Counted from the first letter of the stretch, positions 7,556-18,272 are shown. The stretch is DNA of 57,000 nt from an uncultured Mollicutes bacterium (GCA_900551955.1 UWSE01000003.1:1-57000), one strand, 5' to 3'. Notes: generated by a model not told the origin, from the sequence alone. A program made the numbers and translations.

Positions 7556-8584
7556 ATGAAAAAATTATTATTAGCTTTATTATTAGCTGTTAGCATTACA
7601 CCAATTGCTAGTGTAAGTGCTGACACAAGAGGTGGACAAATTACTCCTGAAGGTAATGGTAATGGTGGAGGAGGAATTACTCCAGATCCAAAACCTGAAC
7701 CAAAACCAGATCCTGATCAAGGAACAGGTGGAGAAACTACACCTCCGCAAAAACCTGAAAAACCACAACCTGAACCTCCTCAAAAACCAACACCTGTAGT
7801 TAAATATGAAATCGCTCCAGGTTACCAAAGTGCAATCATTTTAAAAGAAAGTGAAGTAACTAGCACAGATTTAGTTCAAGCGTTAGGAGTTAAAGGACAA
7901 AAAATTGTCGATGGTGGTGCACCTATTGATGCTCCAGTAACTGCAAGTCCTGTTGATGCAACAAAAGTATCAGTAGCTCAAGAAATTACCCTTACAGTAG
8001 GAGAAGGTGATGCAATTACTACAGCTAAAGCTAAAGTAACTGTTGTACCTGATACATACTCTGTGAATGATAAAAAAGGTTTAGCTGTTTATGCAGACAA
8101 AGCTTTAACTTTAACTCAAACAGATGCCAAAGCATTTAATGGAAAAGTTGGAGATTTAGTTGTTAAATTAAATGCAAAAGGTATTAGTGCCGAAGGAGCT
8201 GAAGTTCCTGTTTATGCATTAGAAGATGAAAACTTAAACAAAGTGATTACAGGTACTCCAGGTACTTGGAATGTACAATTAAGCACTAAAAAATCAGATG
8301 CTACAACTCGTGAAGCACAACCAGCTGACACATTTACAGTAACAGCTGCAATTACAGTTACTGACGACAACCAAGCAGTTTTAGATCAACCTGATGCTAC
8401 AGGTTCTATTAAACCTGAAGAAGCTGCAACTCAAGCTGATTTTGCTACAACTGCAGCCGGTGTAACTGGAGCTACTGTTCCAGCAGGAGTTAGAACAGGA
8501 GCTAGTACTAATGTTGTTGCTTTAGTTGCAACTTTATTAGTAGCAACAAGTTTAATCTTTGTAGTTAAAAGAACTCGCAAATAA
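7556..8584 (+). CDS. Secreted, proline-rich surface protein with C-terminal anchor
   Basis: 342 residues, family not recognised. A signal peptide (KKLLLALLLAVS... cut near VSA-DT, about residue 23) is followed by a Gly/Pro-rich spacer with PKPEPKPDPD and QKPEKPQPEPPQKP repeats (about 40-82). A Thr/Val-rich beta-type ectodomain of about 220 residues comes next. The C-terminus has the layout of a wall-sorting signal: VRTGASTN, a hydrophobic stretch of about 20 residues, then KRTRK. There is no canonical LPxTG. GGAGA at 7548-7552 serves ATG 7556, and a terminator follows directly, so it is probably monocistronic. Confidence 0.8.
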   Translation: MKKLLLALLLAVSITPIASVSADTRGGQITPEGNGNGGGGITPDPKPEPKPDPDQGTGGETTPPQKPEKPQPEPPQKPTPVVKYEIAPGYQSAIILKESEVTSTDLVQALGVKGQKIVDGGAPIDAPVTASPVDATKVSVAQEITLTVGEGDAITTAKAKVTVVPDTYSVNDKKGLAVYADKALTLTQTDAKAFNGKVGDLVVKLNAKGISAEGAEVPVYALEDENLNKVITGTPGTWNVQLSTKKSDATTREAQPADTFTVTAAITVTDDNQAVLDQPDATGSIKPEEAATQADFATTAAGVTGATVPAGVRTGASTNVVALVATLLVATSLIFVVKRTRK

Positions 8585-8594
8585 TATATAAGTT

Positions 8595-8617
8595 AGAAGG
8601 GTTCGCCCTTCTTTTTT
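8595..8617 (+). terminator. Terminator of the surface protein gene
   Basis: AGAAGGG (8595-8601), TTCG loop, CCCTTCT (8606-8612), T-run to 8617. Confidence 0.92.
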
Positions 8618-8631
8618 AATGAGAGGTTATT

Positions 8632-9435
8632 ATGAAAAAAATTAAATATTTAGCGTTTATGTTGTTAGCAGTTATTGGGGCAAGCACACCTTTATTGGCA
8701 GCTGAGACTAAGGATGCTAAAACTTACCTATCAAACCTTAGTTATGAACAACTGCAAGGTAAAATTAGTGAATTTAATACTAAAAATCAAGCACGTATGT
8801 ACTCATTTGCTTTCAATACAGATGCAACACCAATTGGATATACAGAATGGACGATCTACAAAGATGGAATAACTGAAGAAGATCGTAACGAAAAAAAAGA
8901 ATTCTTTACTAATGATTGTGATTCATATAATAGTGAAGAAACTTCAATGAACATCATTGATGGTGATCATAGTGTAATGAAAACGACTTGTGTTGTTACT
9001 GACTTTATGCAAAATATTGATGCTAGTGCAACTGATGAGGGTATCAAATTTAGTATTAAAGAAGGGTTTGGTGTTAAACCAAGTTTTGCATTGGGAATTA
9101 ATGTAAATGATTCAGGAAATCAAGGTAACTTATACATTAATGAAGATGACGCTGCTCATGATTATGAATACACTTTAAGCGACGAAGCTAAAAGTGATAA
9201 AAGTAAAGACAAGAAAGACGATAAATCATCAAAAGATTATGAAAGCAAAAATAATAAAAAATCAGATAAGAAAAAAACCAATAAAGATGATTCGATGAGT
9301 GTTTTAACGTTTAGTTTGATTATTGGTACAGCTGTAAGTGTTATCTTATTAATTGTATTAATTATCGTTTATATTTTAAGACGTAAAAAACTTAAAAACT
9401 CTCGTCCTGAGCAACCACAAATTGGTCAATTCTAG
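8632..9435 (+). CDS. Secreted membrane-anchored protein of unknown function
   Basis: 267 residues. A signal peptide ends near LLAA-ET (about 24). The ectodomain of about 160 residues contains two cysteines (DCDSYN and TTCVV segments) that could form a disulfide. A Lys/Asp/Ser-rich low-complexity linker (about 184-222) is followed by one membrane helix (about 224-249) and a basic cytoplasmic tail, RRKKLKNSRP. The layout is type I membrane protein rather than sortase substrate. The gene sits between two terminators just after the other surface protein; with no separate promoter seen, it may rely on read-through. Confidence 0.75.
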   Translation: MKKIKYLAFMLLAVIGASTPLLAAETKDAKTYLSNLSYEQLQGKISEFNTKNQARMYSFAFNTDATPIGYTEWTIYKDGITEEDRNEKKEFFTNDCDSYNSEETSMNIIDGDHSVMKTTCVVTDFMQNIDASATDEGIKFSIKEGFGVKPSFALGINVNDSGNQGNLYINEDDAAHDYEYTLSDEAKSDKSKDKKDDKSSKDYESKNNKKSDKKKTNKDDSMSVLTFSLIIGTAVSVILLIVLIIVYILRRKKLKNSRPEQPQIGQF

Positions 9436-9442
9436 TCTTTTC

Positions 9443-9470
9443 AAATAGGAACTTAAGTTCCTATTTTTTT
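9443..9470 (+). terminator. Terminator after the membrane-anchored protein gene
   Basis: AAATAGGAAC (9443-9452), TTAA loop, GTTCCTATTT (9457-9466), T-run. Confidence 0.92.
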
Positions 9471-9484
9471 ATATAATTTACCTT

Positions 9485-9512
9485 ACTTATAAAAACACAT
9501 ATTTTACTAAGT
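9485..9512 (+). promoter_or_regulatory. Imperfect inverted repeat upstream of the chaperone operon
   Basis: ACTTATAAAA (9485-9494) faces TTTTACTAAGT (9502-9512), matching as an inverted repeat with one inserted base. It lies upstream of the promoter and could be an operator for the AbiEi-like regulator. No CIRCE element is present in the 156-bp gap. Confidence 0.4.
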
Positions 9513-9532
9513 GCGGAAAATATCTCAAAAAA

Positions 9533-9563
9533 TTTACACATTCAATTTTGATAGTGCTACAAT
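9533..9563 (+). promoter_or_regulatory. Promoter of the AbiEi-grpE-dnaK-dnaJ operon
   Basis: TGC-TACAAT extended -10 (TACAAT 9558-9563), with a possible TTTACA -35 at 9533-9538 (19-bp spacing). The same TGCTACAATATATAT string also occurs in the L20 leader at 180. Confidence 0.6.
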
Positions 9564-9591
9564 ATATATGTAGGTAAGCTACAGGAGATAT

Positions 9592-10179
9592 ATGAAAGAT
9601 AAGATAAATCGTGAAAAAGGTATTGTTTATCGGACTAAAGATTTAAATGATCAAGGAATCTCCAATTATTTAATTGGAAAGATGATTGAACAGGGACAAC
9701 TGATTAAAGTTACCCACGGAATATATGCTTTAGATGACTTTAAACTAATGCAGATTACAGATATTAATGTCATTATTGAAAATGGTGTTATTTCACTATT
9801 ATCAGCAGCTATTTATTATGAATTAATGGATGGAACTAAAGCTAAATGTACAATTACATTAGATCGTAATCAAAAACCACCACGTATTCCTTATGATATG
9901 TTTGTATATATTTATACAACATCATCTTTATATGATGTGGGGTTAAATATTATTGATGTTAATGGACGCCAAGTCAAAATTTATGACTTAGAACGTACAG
10001 TGTGTGATATCTTAAAACACCGTAATAAATACGACAAACAATTAGTTAATAAGATTGTATATAATTACCTACAACGCGATGATTGCGATATTGATAAATT
10101 AATCGCATATAGTAAGAAATTAAGAATCTATAATGTTGTTAAACAATATTTAGAAATATTAGGAGCATTTCATGGATAA
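9592..10179 (+). CDS. AbiEi-type winged-helix antitoxin/regulator heading the chaperone operon
   Basis: 195 residues. An N-terminal winged helix (about 8-47, with QGQLIKVTHGIYAL) matches the AbiEi/AbiGi antitoxin family, the DNA-binding autoregulators of type IV toxin-antitoxin loci. The C-terminal domain carries ISLLSAAIYYEL and the characteristic DLERTVCDIL (about 132-141). No AbiEii nucleotidyltransferase toxin follows. Instead the gene overlaps grpE by 8 nt and occupies the position of hrcA, the usual heat-shock repressor. A regulatory role over grpE-dnaK-dnaJ is inferred, not shown. Confidence 0.8.
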   Translation: MKDKINREKGIVYRTKDLNDQGISNYLIGKMIEQGQLIKVTHGIYALDDFKLMQITDINVIIENGVISLLSAAIYYELMDGTKAKCTITLDRNQKPPRIPYDMFVYIYTTSSLYDVGLNIIDVNGRQVKIYDLERTVCDILKHRNKYDKQLVNKIVYNYLQRDDCDIDKLIAYSKKLRIYNVVKQYLEILGAFHG

Positions 10180-10708
10180 AACTAATCAAGAACAAATTGA
10201 TGAGCAAGTTGTAGATGAAGAAATCAAACAACCAGCTAACGATGAAGAAGTTGTGGAAAAAAGTGAAGTAGAATTACTTCAAGAACAAATTCAAGTTCTA
10301 GAAGATAAGAATCTACGTTTACTTGCTGAATTTAATAATTACAAAAAACGTAGTAGTGAAGAGTTCATGCAAGCCAAAGTTCAAGGAAAAGCTGAAGTAT
10401 TTAAAAAATTAATAGATTCGATTGATAACTTTGAACGAGCTTTAGAACAAGAATGTAGTGATAATCAGTTTTATTCGGGAATGAAAATGATTTATGACAA
10501 AATTAAAACTGATAGTGAATCATTAGGACTTAGTGAAATTGATTGTAGTGGTAAGTTAGACCACAATCAACACCAAGCTTTGATGGTAGAAGAACATGAA
10601 GATTTAGATGATGATCAAATCATCGATGTCTTACAAAAAGGTTATGCTATGGATAATATTTTAGTAAGACCAAGTATGGTAAAAGTTAATAAAAAACCAA
10701 CAAAATAA
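10172..10708 (+). CDS. grpE: Nucleotide exchange factor GrpE
   Basis: 178-residue cochaperone that releases ADP from DnaK. An acidic N-terminal region precedes a long coiled coil (about 38-65), the conserved NNYKKRSSEE segment, the four-helix part with LIDSIDNFERAL, and the C-terminal beta domain with GYAMDNILVRPSMVKV. The length is normal. ATG 10172 lies within the end of the AbiEi-like gene, with AGGAG about 10 nt upstream, so translation is probably coupled. Confidence 0.96.
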   Translation: MDKTNQEQIDEQVVDEEIKQPANDEEVVEKSEVELLQEQIQVLEDKNLRLLAEFNNYKKRSSEEFMQAKVQGKAEVFKKLIDSIDNFERALEQECSDNQFYSGMKMIYDKIKTDSESLGLSEIDCSGKLDHNQHQALMVEEHEDLDDDQIIDVLQKGYAMDNILVRPSMVKVNKKPTK

Positions 10709-10723
10709 ATTTAAACAAATTAA

Positions 10724-12550
<1,827 letters not shown>

Positions 12551-12580
12551 TTAAATGGAGTTGTAAAACTCCTTTAACTT
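12551..12580 (+). promoter_or_regulatory. Intercistronic hairpin between dnaK and the J-like gene
   Basis: TTAAA-T-GGAGT (12551-12561) pairs with ACTCC-TTTAA (12568-12577), with one bulged T, followed by a short CTTTT. It looks like a partial terminator or processing site lowering expression of the two J genes relative to dnaK. Confidence 0.55.
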
Positions 12581-12593
12581 TTAGTGGGAAGAC

Positions 12594-13022
12594 ATGAATG
12601 ATTATTATAGTATCTTAGGTGTTAGCAAAAATGCTAGTAGTTATCAAATCACCCAAGCATATCAACGATTAATTGATGATCCAAATATTAGTGGAGATAA
12701 ACGACAATTAGTTATTGATGCATATAACACCTTATCAGATCCAATTAAACGCCGCGATTATGATACCATCAATGATAACTTGGAAAGCTATGATAAAAAC
12801 GTTAAGACTTATCAAAGTCAAGAACGTTTTTATCAAGATGCTTTTAAACAAGCTGGTTTTAAACCAATTAAAAAGTGGAAACTAATTTTAATTGGTATTA
12901 TCATGTTAGTTATAGCCTTATTAATTGTAGCAGCGTTAATTTGGGGATTTGTGGCATTATTGCCACTAATTACAATTATAGTGATTATTTATTTAATTAT
13001 AAAAATCTTTAAAACGAGGTAA
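12594..13022 (+). CDS. Membrane-anchored J-like protein lacking the HPD motif
   Basis: 142 residues. The first about 57 align with a J domain: NDYYSILGVSKNAS as helix I, QITQAYQRL as helix II and AYNTLSDPIKRRDYD as helices III-IV. The helix II-III loop, however, reads IDDPNISGDKR instead of carrying HPD, the tripeptide needed to stimulate Hsp70 ATPase. Residues about 97-138 form two closely spaced membrane segments, ending in KTR. It lies between dnaK and dnaJ, three nucleotides before dnaJ. It may tether or modulate the DnaK system at the membrane; that role is inferred. Confidence 0.8.
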   Translation: MNDYYSILGVSKNASSYQITQAYQRLIDDPNISGDKRQLVIDAYNTLSDPIKRRDYDTINDNLESYDKNVKTYQSQERFYQDAFKQAGFKPIKKWKLILIGIIMLVIALLIVAALIWGFVALLPLITIIVIIYLIIKIFKTR

Positions 13023-13025
13023 GCT

Positions 13026-14174
13026 ATGGATTATTATCAAGTCTTAGGGGTTAGTAAAGATGCTAGCCAACAAGAGATTAAAAAAGCATTCAAACAGTTA
13101 GCTAAAAAATATCACCCAGATGTTAGTAAAGAACCAGATGCTGAAGAAAAATTTAAAGAAGTGCAAGAAGCATATGCTGTTTTAAGTGATGAAAATAAAC
13201 GTAGTCAATATGATCGCATTGGTCATGATGCGTTTGTTAACGGATTTGGTGGCGCTGGTGGCTTTGGCGGAGCTGGAGGATTTGCGCAAGACTTTGACTT
13301 TAGCGATATCTTTAGTGAAATCTTTGGTAATGGTTTTGGTGGCTTCTCTGGATTTAGTTCTGGATTTGGTCGCCAAAGCCAAACACAAAATGGCCCAATG
13401 CATGGTGCTGATATGCAAACACGTTTAACAATCAGTTTTAAAGAAGCAATCTTCGGAACAACTAAAGAAATTACCGTTAATCGAGAAATGGATTGTAAAA
13501 CTTGTCATGGTAAAGGTGCAAAAGATGCTAGTGATGTAGTTGAATGTAGTACTTGTCATGGAACAGGTCGAGTTATTAGTCAACAACAAACCATTCTAGG
13601 AATTATGCAAACAGAAACGGTTTGTCCAACATGTCAAGGACGTGGTAAAGAAATTAAAAATCCATGTAGTGAATGTCATGGAAGTGGACGTGAAACATAT
13701 CCAACCAAAGTTAAATTTAATATTCCAGCAGGAGTTGATGATAACCAATTATTAAAAGTTCCAGGGAAAGGAATTGGTGGACACTTAGGTGGAGTAGATG
13801 GAGATTTATATATCCGTATTAGTGTAGAAGAAGATGAAAACTTTAAACGTGATGGATTAAACATCTTAATTACTATCCCAATCACTTATACCCAAGCAGC
13901 CCTAGGTTGTAGTGTTGAGTGTCCAACCATTCATGGTAGTGTTAAATTAAAAATTCCAAAAGGAACACAGCCTAATGCAAAATTACGTATTAAAGGTAAA
14001 GGAATTGCTACTAATAGTGGAGCAACCGGAGATCAAATTGTTAATGTTAAACTAGTGGTACCAACGCATTTAAGTCATGATGAAAAACAAGCCATAGAAG
14101 CTTTAAGTAAAGTAGAAGCTGATCATGGCGAACAAAAATCATTCTTTGATAAATTAAAAGATTTATTTAGTTAG
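13026..14174 (+). CDS. dnaJ: Chaperone DnaJ (Hsp40, type I)
   Basis: 382-residue cochaperone that stimulates DnaK ATPase and hands over substrates. The J domain (1-70) has HPD at residues 30-32. A Gly/Phe-rich region (about 72-120) follows, then four zinc repeats [24 protein letters not shown] and CSECHGSG (about 157-223), then the two beta-barrel C-terminal domains. The length is normal. It is last in the chaperone operon, with a strong terminator after it. Confidence 0.98.
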   Translation: MDYYQVLGVSKDASQQEIKKAFKQLAKKYHPDVSKEPDAEEKFKEVQEAYAVLSDENKRSQYDRIGHDAFVNGFGGAGGFGGAGGFAQDFDFSDIFSEIFGNGFGGFSGFSSGFGRQSQTQNGPMHGADMQTRLTISFKEAIFGTTKEITVNREMDCKTCHGKGAKDASDVVECSTCHGTGRVISQQQTILGIMQTETVCPTCQGRGKEIKNPCSECHGSGRETYPTKVKFNIPAGVDDNQLLKVPGKGIGGHLGGVDGDLYIRISVEEDENFKRDGLNILITIPITYTQAALGCSVECPTIHGSVKLKIPKGTQPNAKLRIKGKGIATNSGATGDQIVNVKLVVPTHLSHDEKQAIEALSKVEADHGEQKSFFDKLKDLFS

Positions 14175-14176
14175 TT

Positions 14177-14206
14177 AAAATCTAGGAATTTATTCCTAGA
14201 TTTTTT
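14177..14206 (+). terminator. Terminator of the chaperone operon
   Basis: AAAATCTAGGAA (14177-14188), TTTA loop, TTCCTAGATTTT (14193-14204), then T's. Confidence 0.93.
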
Positions 14207-14233
14207 AATTACTTATAATCTATAATTATTATA

Positions 14234-14242
14234 TGTTATAAT
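14234..14242 (+). promoter_or_regulatory. Extended -10 promoter of tadA-serS
   Basis: TGT-TATAAT with TATAAT at 14237-14242. Predicted start is 14248-14249, the ATG itself, so this is the second leaderless candidate. No -35 is recognised. Confidence 0.75.
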
Positions 14243-14247
14243 AAAGT

Positions 14248-14673
14248 ATGAATAGATATATAGAAAAACTTAATGAATTAGCAATAAAAGCTGCTAGTAA
14301 AGGGGAAATTCCCATTGCTTGTTTAATAGTTAAAGATAATAACATTATTGCTCAAGGAATCAATTGCCGAGAACAAGAAAACAAGATTGATGGCCATGCA
14401 GAAATTAATGCCATCAATCTTGCTGCTAAACAATTAAACACATGGAAATTAAATGATTGTGATATGTATATTTCAGCTGAACCATGTTTAATGTGTTATG
14501 GAGCAATTATGCAAGCTAGAATTAATAAAGTATATGTAGCTAGTTGTCAAGATAGTAATAAAAAGTTATGTTTTTCAAATTATATTAAAGATGATCAATT
14601 AATTGATTATAGTTTAGTCAATGAAGAAAGTAGTCAGATAATACGAGATTTTTTTATTAAGAAACGAGGATAG
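14248..14673 (+). CDS. tadA: tRNA-specific adenosine deaminase
   Basis: 141-residue zinc deaminase that converts the wobble adenosine of tRNA-Arg(ACG) to inosine. The zinc and catalytic residues are His50-Ala-Glu52 (HAE) and the PCLMC motif with Cys80 and Cys83. The segment ending PCLMCYGAIMQARI is typical of TadA rather than cytidine deaminases. No ribosome site lies before ATG 14248 and the predicted transcript begins there. serS follows with no intergenic base. Confidence 0.93.
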   Translation: MNRYIEKLNELAIKAASKGEIPIACLIVKDNNIIAQGINCREQENKIDGHAEINAINLAAKQLNTWKLNDCDMYISAEPCLMCYGAIMQARINKVYVASCQDSNKKLCFSNYIKDDQLIDYSLVNEESSQIIRDFFIKKRG

Positions 14674-15960
14674 ATGTTAGATATTAAATACTTAATGGAT
14701 AATAAAGATGAATGTATTGAACTTTTAAATAAACGTAATAAAGATTATAGTGAGATGGTTGATCAAGTAATTGATACTTATAATCAATATAAAGAAGTAT
14801 TAAAAGTAAATGAAGATAATCAACAAATTGTAAATAGTAATTCTAAATTAATTGGTAATTATAAAAGAGAAGGTAAAGATGTTAGTGAATTATTAGCAAC
14901 AATTGAAGAAGCTAAAACTAAGATTGATGAAGAAAAAGCGAAAAGTTTATTTAATCAATATCAAACATTAATGTATCAAATTCCTAACCTACCAGCTAAA
15001 GATATTCCATTAGGGGTCGATGATAGTGATAATGTTTGTGTAAGAGAGTGGGGAGACATTCCACAATTTAGTTTTACACCAAAAAGTCATGATGAGCTTG
15101 GCGAAATGAGTGGTGGATTTGATTTTAAACGTGCAGTCAAAATCGCTAAAAGTCGATTTGTGATTGCAAGAGATGAAATCGCTCGTTTAGAACGTGCTAT
15201 TTCTAACTTTATGTTAGATTCTCATACTAGTCGTGGATATCATGAATTTAGTATGCCAGTAGTTGCTAATGAAGATACATTATATGCAAGTGGACAATTA
15301 CCTAAGTTTGCTAATGATCTATTTAAAATCGCTAGTACTAATAACCAAGAAGATGAGTTTAGTAGTGTAAGTCGTGATTTTTATTTAATTCCAACAGCAG
15401 AAGTGTGTCTAGCTAATTTATATCGTGACGAAATCATTGATGGTAGTGAATTAAATATGAAATATTGTGCTTATACACAATGTTTTAGAAAAGAAGCAGG
15501 AAGTGCAGGACGAGATACTAAAGGAATTATTCGTGTCCACCAATTTGGTAAAGTCGAATTATTTAAATATACAACCCCTGAAACTAGTTGGGAAGAGTTA
15601 GATAGCATGGTTAGAGATGCTGAGTATATCTTACAAAGTTTAAAACTACCTTATCGTGTAGTACGTCTATGTGGTGGAGATATTGGATTTGGTGCGGCAA
15701 CAACTTATGATTTAGAAGTATGGTTCCCTAGTCAAGATACTTATCGTGAATGTTCAAGTTGTTCTAATGTATTAGACTTCCAGGCGCGACGTGGAAAAAT
15801 TAGATACAAAGATAGTGAAGGAAATATAAAATATCCACACATGTTAAATGGTAGTGGAATGGCTGTTGGTCGTATTTTAGCAGCAGTAATGGAAAATTAT
15901 CAAAATGAAGATGGAACAATTACGATTCCTGATGTATTAGTTAAATATATGGAACGATAA
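14674..15960 (+). CDS. serS: Seryl-tRNA synthetase
   Basis: 428-residue class II synthetase charging tRNA-Ser. The N-terminal about 100 residues form the antiparallel coiled-coil arm that recognises the tRNA long arm. The catalytic core has TAEVCLANLY, motif 2 (FRKEAGSAGRDTKGIIRVHQF) and motif 3 near the C-terminus (MLNGSGMAVGRILAA). Length matches the family. It starts directly after the tadA stop with GAGGA in the tadA end. No T-box leader is present, so control is through the tadA promoter. Confidence 0.98.
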   Translation: MLDIKYLMDNKDECIELLNKRNKDYSEMVDQVIDTYNQYKEVLKVNEDNQQIVNSNSKLIGNYKREGKDVSELLATIEEAKTKIDEEKAKSLFNQYQTLMYQIPNLPAKDIPLGVDDSDNVCVREWGDIPQFSFTPKSHDELGEMSGGFDFKRAVKIAKSRFVIARDEIARLERAISNFMLDSHTSRGYHEFSMPVVANEDTLYASGQLPKFANDLFKIASTNNQEDEFSSVSRDFYLIPTAEVCLANLYRDEIIDGSELNMKYCAYTQCFRKEAGSAGRDTKGIIRVHQFGKVELFKYTTPETSWEELDSMVRDAEYILQSLKLPYRVVRLCGGDIGFGAATTYDLEVWFPSQDTYRECSSCSNVLDFQARRGKIRYKDSEGNIKYPHMLNGSGMAVGRILAAVMENYQNEDGTITIPDVLVKYMER

Positions 15961-15984
15961 AAATAGGACGTATGTCCTATTTTT
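15960..15984 (+). terminator. Terminator of tadA-serS
   Basis: AAAATAGGAC (15960-15969), GTAT loop, GTCCTATTTT (15974-15983). It begins at the serS stop codon. Confidence 0.88.
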
Positions 15985-16000
15985 AATGTAAAGGAGAATC

Positions 16001-18262
16001 ATGGAAATTCTTAGTCCTGTCAAAGACTATGAACATGCCCAAGTAGCTATTCAAAGTGGATGTGATGCTATTTATTGTGCACCCCCAGAATTTGGGGCGC
16101 GAGTGAATGCTAGTATTAGTTTAGAAGAATTAGCAAAAATTATTAGATTAGCTAATTGTTATCATGTTAAAGTATATATTACATTTAATACTGTGGTATT
16201 TGATTCAGAACTAGAATTGTTTATTGATTATATTAAAAAAATATATCAATATGGAGCAGACGGAGTACTTATCCAAGATCCAAGTTTAATTAGTATTATT
16301 AAACAAATAGCTCCTCAATTAGAAATTCATGCTTCAACACAAATGAATATTAATAATCTAGATAGTATTAAATTAGTTCAAGAATTAGGTGTTAGTCGAA
16401 TAGTTTTGCCACGCGAAATGGGGATAAATCGCATTAAAGAGATTAAGCAACAAACTAATTGTGAAATCGAAGTATTTGGTCATGGTGCATTGTGTGTTAG
16501 CTATTCAGGATTATGTTTTGATTCAACTTTACTTGGTCAAAAAAGTGCCAATCGGGGGCGATGTAGTCAATATTGCCGAATGGAACAAGAAATCATTAAT
16601 AAAAAAACGAATAAAGTGATTAGAAATGGACATCCTCTAAATTTAAAAGATTTAAATACGACCGAAGTATTTAATCAATATTTGGAAGCTGGAGTAGATT
16701 CTTTTAAAATTGAAGGGCGATTAAAACAAAAAGAATATGTGATGGTCAATACGATGAATTATCAAGCTCTTAATCAAGGAAAAGAGCTAATCTTTGATCC
16801 TACCAGTGTTTATAATCGTACATTTACTTCCGGACGAGTTATGGGAAATAATGGTTCAAGTCTAGTTAATTTAACTCGTCCGAATAATAATGGTAAATTA
16901 ATTGGAACAATTATTGATATTATTGATAATCCTGATCCTAAGTATCAGTTTTATCAATCAATCATAACAATCAAACCCGATTATCCAATTAATAAATTAG
17001 ATAATCTTCGCTTTGTTAGTGATGATGGTGAAGAAGGACAGATTGTTGATGTGCTAAATCAAATAAGTGATGATACTTATCAAGTCTATTCTAATGCTAA
17101 AGCTCAGATTGGTAATCTAGTTTATCGAACTGTTGATAATGAGTTAGTCAATATGGCTGATAATTTAGTTAAGAAATATTATCGCCGTGTGCCAATTGAT
17201 ATTTATCTAGATATTGATAATCGCTTTTATGTGATCGATAATAATACCTATAACTTTGAATTAATCACCCTAGATAGTGGTGATATTACTACGAGTGAAA
17301 TGATTATAGAAAAATTAAGTCAAACAAAAAATACGATGTTTGACTTAAATATTGAACTAAATTATAGTAATGATTTAAACATTTTACAAAAAAGTTTAAA
17401 ACAGTTAAAAAATCATATTTTAGAAAATTATGTTAATGATTTTTGTTTTAAACAACGTGATGACATAGGTAATTATAAATTAAATATCTATCCAACTAAT
17501 AAAACTAATAATAGTGAACACTATTATTTTGAAGTTAGAACTTTAGAACAATACCACAGGATAAGAAGTTTAAATAGCGATAGTATTGTGATTATCAATA
17601 ATATTGAAGTAGCAAAACAAATTAATCCTACTAACAACGATTATTTAATGATTCCGCGAGTAATGTATGACGATCAATATCAACCTTACGATGAAATCGT
17701 TGATAATTTCCGCGGAATCGTTGTTAGTGAGTTAGGAGCAATTCATCGTTATCCGCATCATCATAAGTTATCTAATTTTACATTAAATACCACTAATCAA
17801 GTAGCTTTGCAGTGGCTAGCTAGTCAAGGAATAGATAAAAGTTATTTATCTGTTGAATTAAATTATGATAAATTACAAGATTTAGTCAGTGATAAAGCAA
17901 TCGTTGGAATTTATGGGCGAATTCCTGTTATGATTATGGACTATTGTCCTATTAATCATAACAAAACAGATAGTTGTGGGAATTGTCGTGCTTGTCGTAA
18001 TGGAGATTATTATCTCCATGACAAACTTAATCGAAAATTCCCACTATTGTATGAAGGGGATAATCGCATCGGTATGTATGCCAATCAACCCGTTTGTATG
18101 TTTGATGAGTTAGACAAAATTAAAAACCTAGGTTATACTAACTTCTACATCACTTTCTCAACTGAAAGTGAAGAAGAAGTTAGTGAGGTATATCAAGCTT
18201 TAATTAACCAAGAATTGCTAGCTAATACTAATCAAGGAAGTTATTATAAGCGTGTACTTTAA
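16001..18262 (+). CDS. U32 peptidase family protein (RlhA-like, possible 23S rRNA hydroxylase)
   Basis: 753 residues. The N-terminal domain (about 1-270) is the U32 TIM-barrel fold: MEILSPVKDYEHAQVAI, DAIYCAPPEFGARVNA, EIHASTQMNI and the signature EVFGHGALCVSYSGLC followed by NRGRCSQYCR, whose cysteines could bind an Fe-S cluster. The long C-terminal part with an added Cys cluster (CGNCRACRNGD, about 659-669) resembles the double-domain RlhA/YdcP branch, which hydroxylates C2501 of 23S rRNA in E. coli. A true protease role is unlikely. AAGGAGA precedes ATG 16001. Confidence 0.85.
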   Translation: MEILSPVKDYEHAQVAIQSGCDAIYCAPPEFGARVNASISLEELAKIIRLANCYHVKVYITFNTVVFDSELELFIDYIKKIYQYGADGVLIQDPSLISIIKQIAPQLEIHASTQMNINNLDSIKLVQELGVSRIVLPREMGINRIKEIKQQTNCEIEVFGHGALCVSYSGLCFDSTLLGQKSANRGRCSQYCRMEQEIINKKTNKVIRNGHPLNLKDLNTTEVFNQYLEAGVDSFKIEGRLKQKEYVMVNTMNYQALNQGKELIFDPTSVYNRTFTSGRVMGNNGSSLVNLTRPNNNGKLIGTIIDIIDNPDPKYQFYQSIITIKPDYPINKLDNLRFVSDDGEEGQIVDVLNQISDDTYQVYSNAKAQIGNLVYRTVDNELVNMADNLVKKYYRRVPIDIYLDIDNRFYVIDNNTYNFELITLDSGDITTSEMIIEKLSQTKNTMFDLNIELNYSNDLNILQKSLKQLKNHILENYVNDFCFKQRDDIGNYKLNIYPTNKTNNSEHYYFEVRTLEQYHRIRSLNSDSIVIINNIEVAKQINPTNNDYLMIPRVMYDDQYQPYDEIVDNFRGIVVSELGAIHRYPHHHKLSNFTLNTTNQVALQWLASQGIDKSYLSVELNYDKLQDLVSDKAIVGIYGRIPVMIMDYCPINHNKTDSCGNCRACRNGDYYLHDKLNRKFPLLYEGDNRIGMYANQPVCMFDELDKIKNLGYTNFYITFSTESEEEVSEVYQALINQELLANTNQGSYYKRVL

Positions 18263-18272
18263 TGCTAAATTT

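Noticed and set aside
9592..10179. Complete type IV toxin-antitoxin locus
   Set aside because: No AbiEii nucleotidyltransferase gene lies on either side; the neighbours are a surface protein and grpE.
13182..13428. Open frames on both strands over the Gly/Phe region of dnaJ
   Set aside because: They are shadows of a repetitive GGT/TTT-rich coding stretch and have no independent start signals.
14174..14700. T-box riboswitch expected upstream of serS
   Set aside because: The gap before tadA is only 73 bp and holds the dnaJ terminator and a leaderless promoter. serS follows tadA directly, and no T-box sequence is present. The same holds for pheS.
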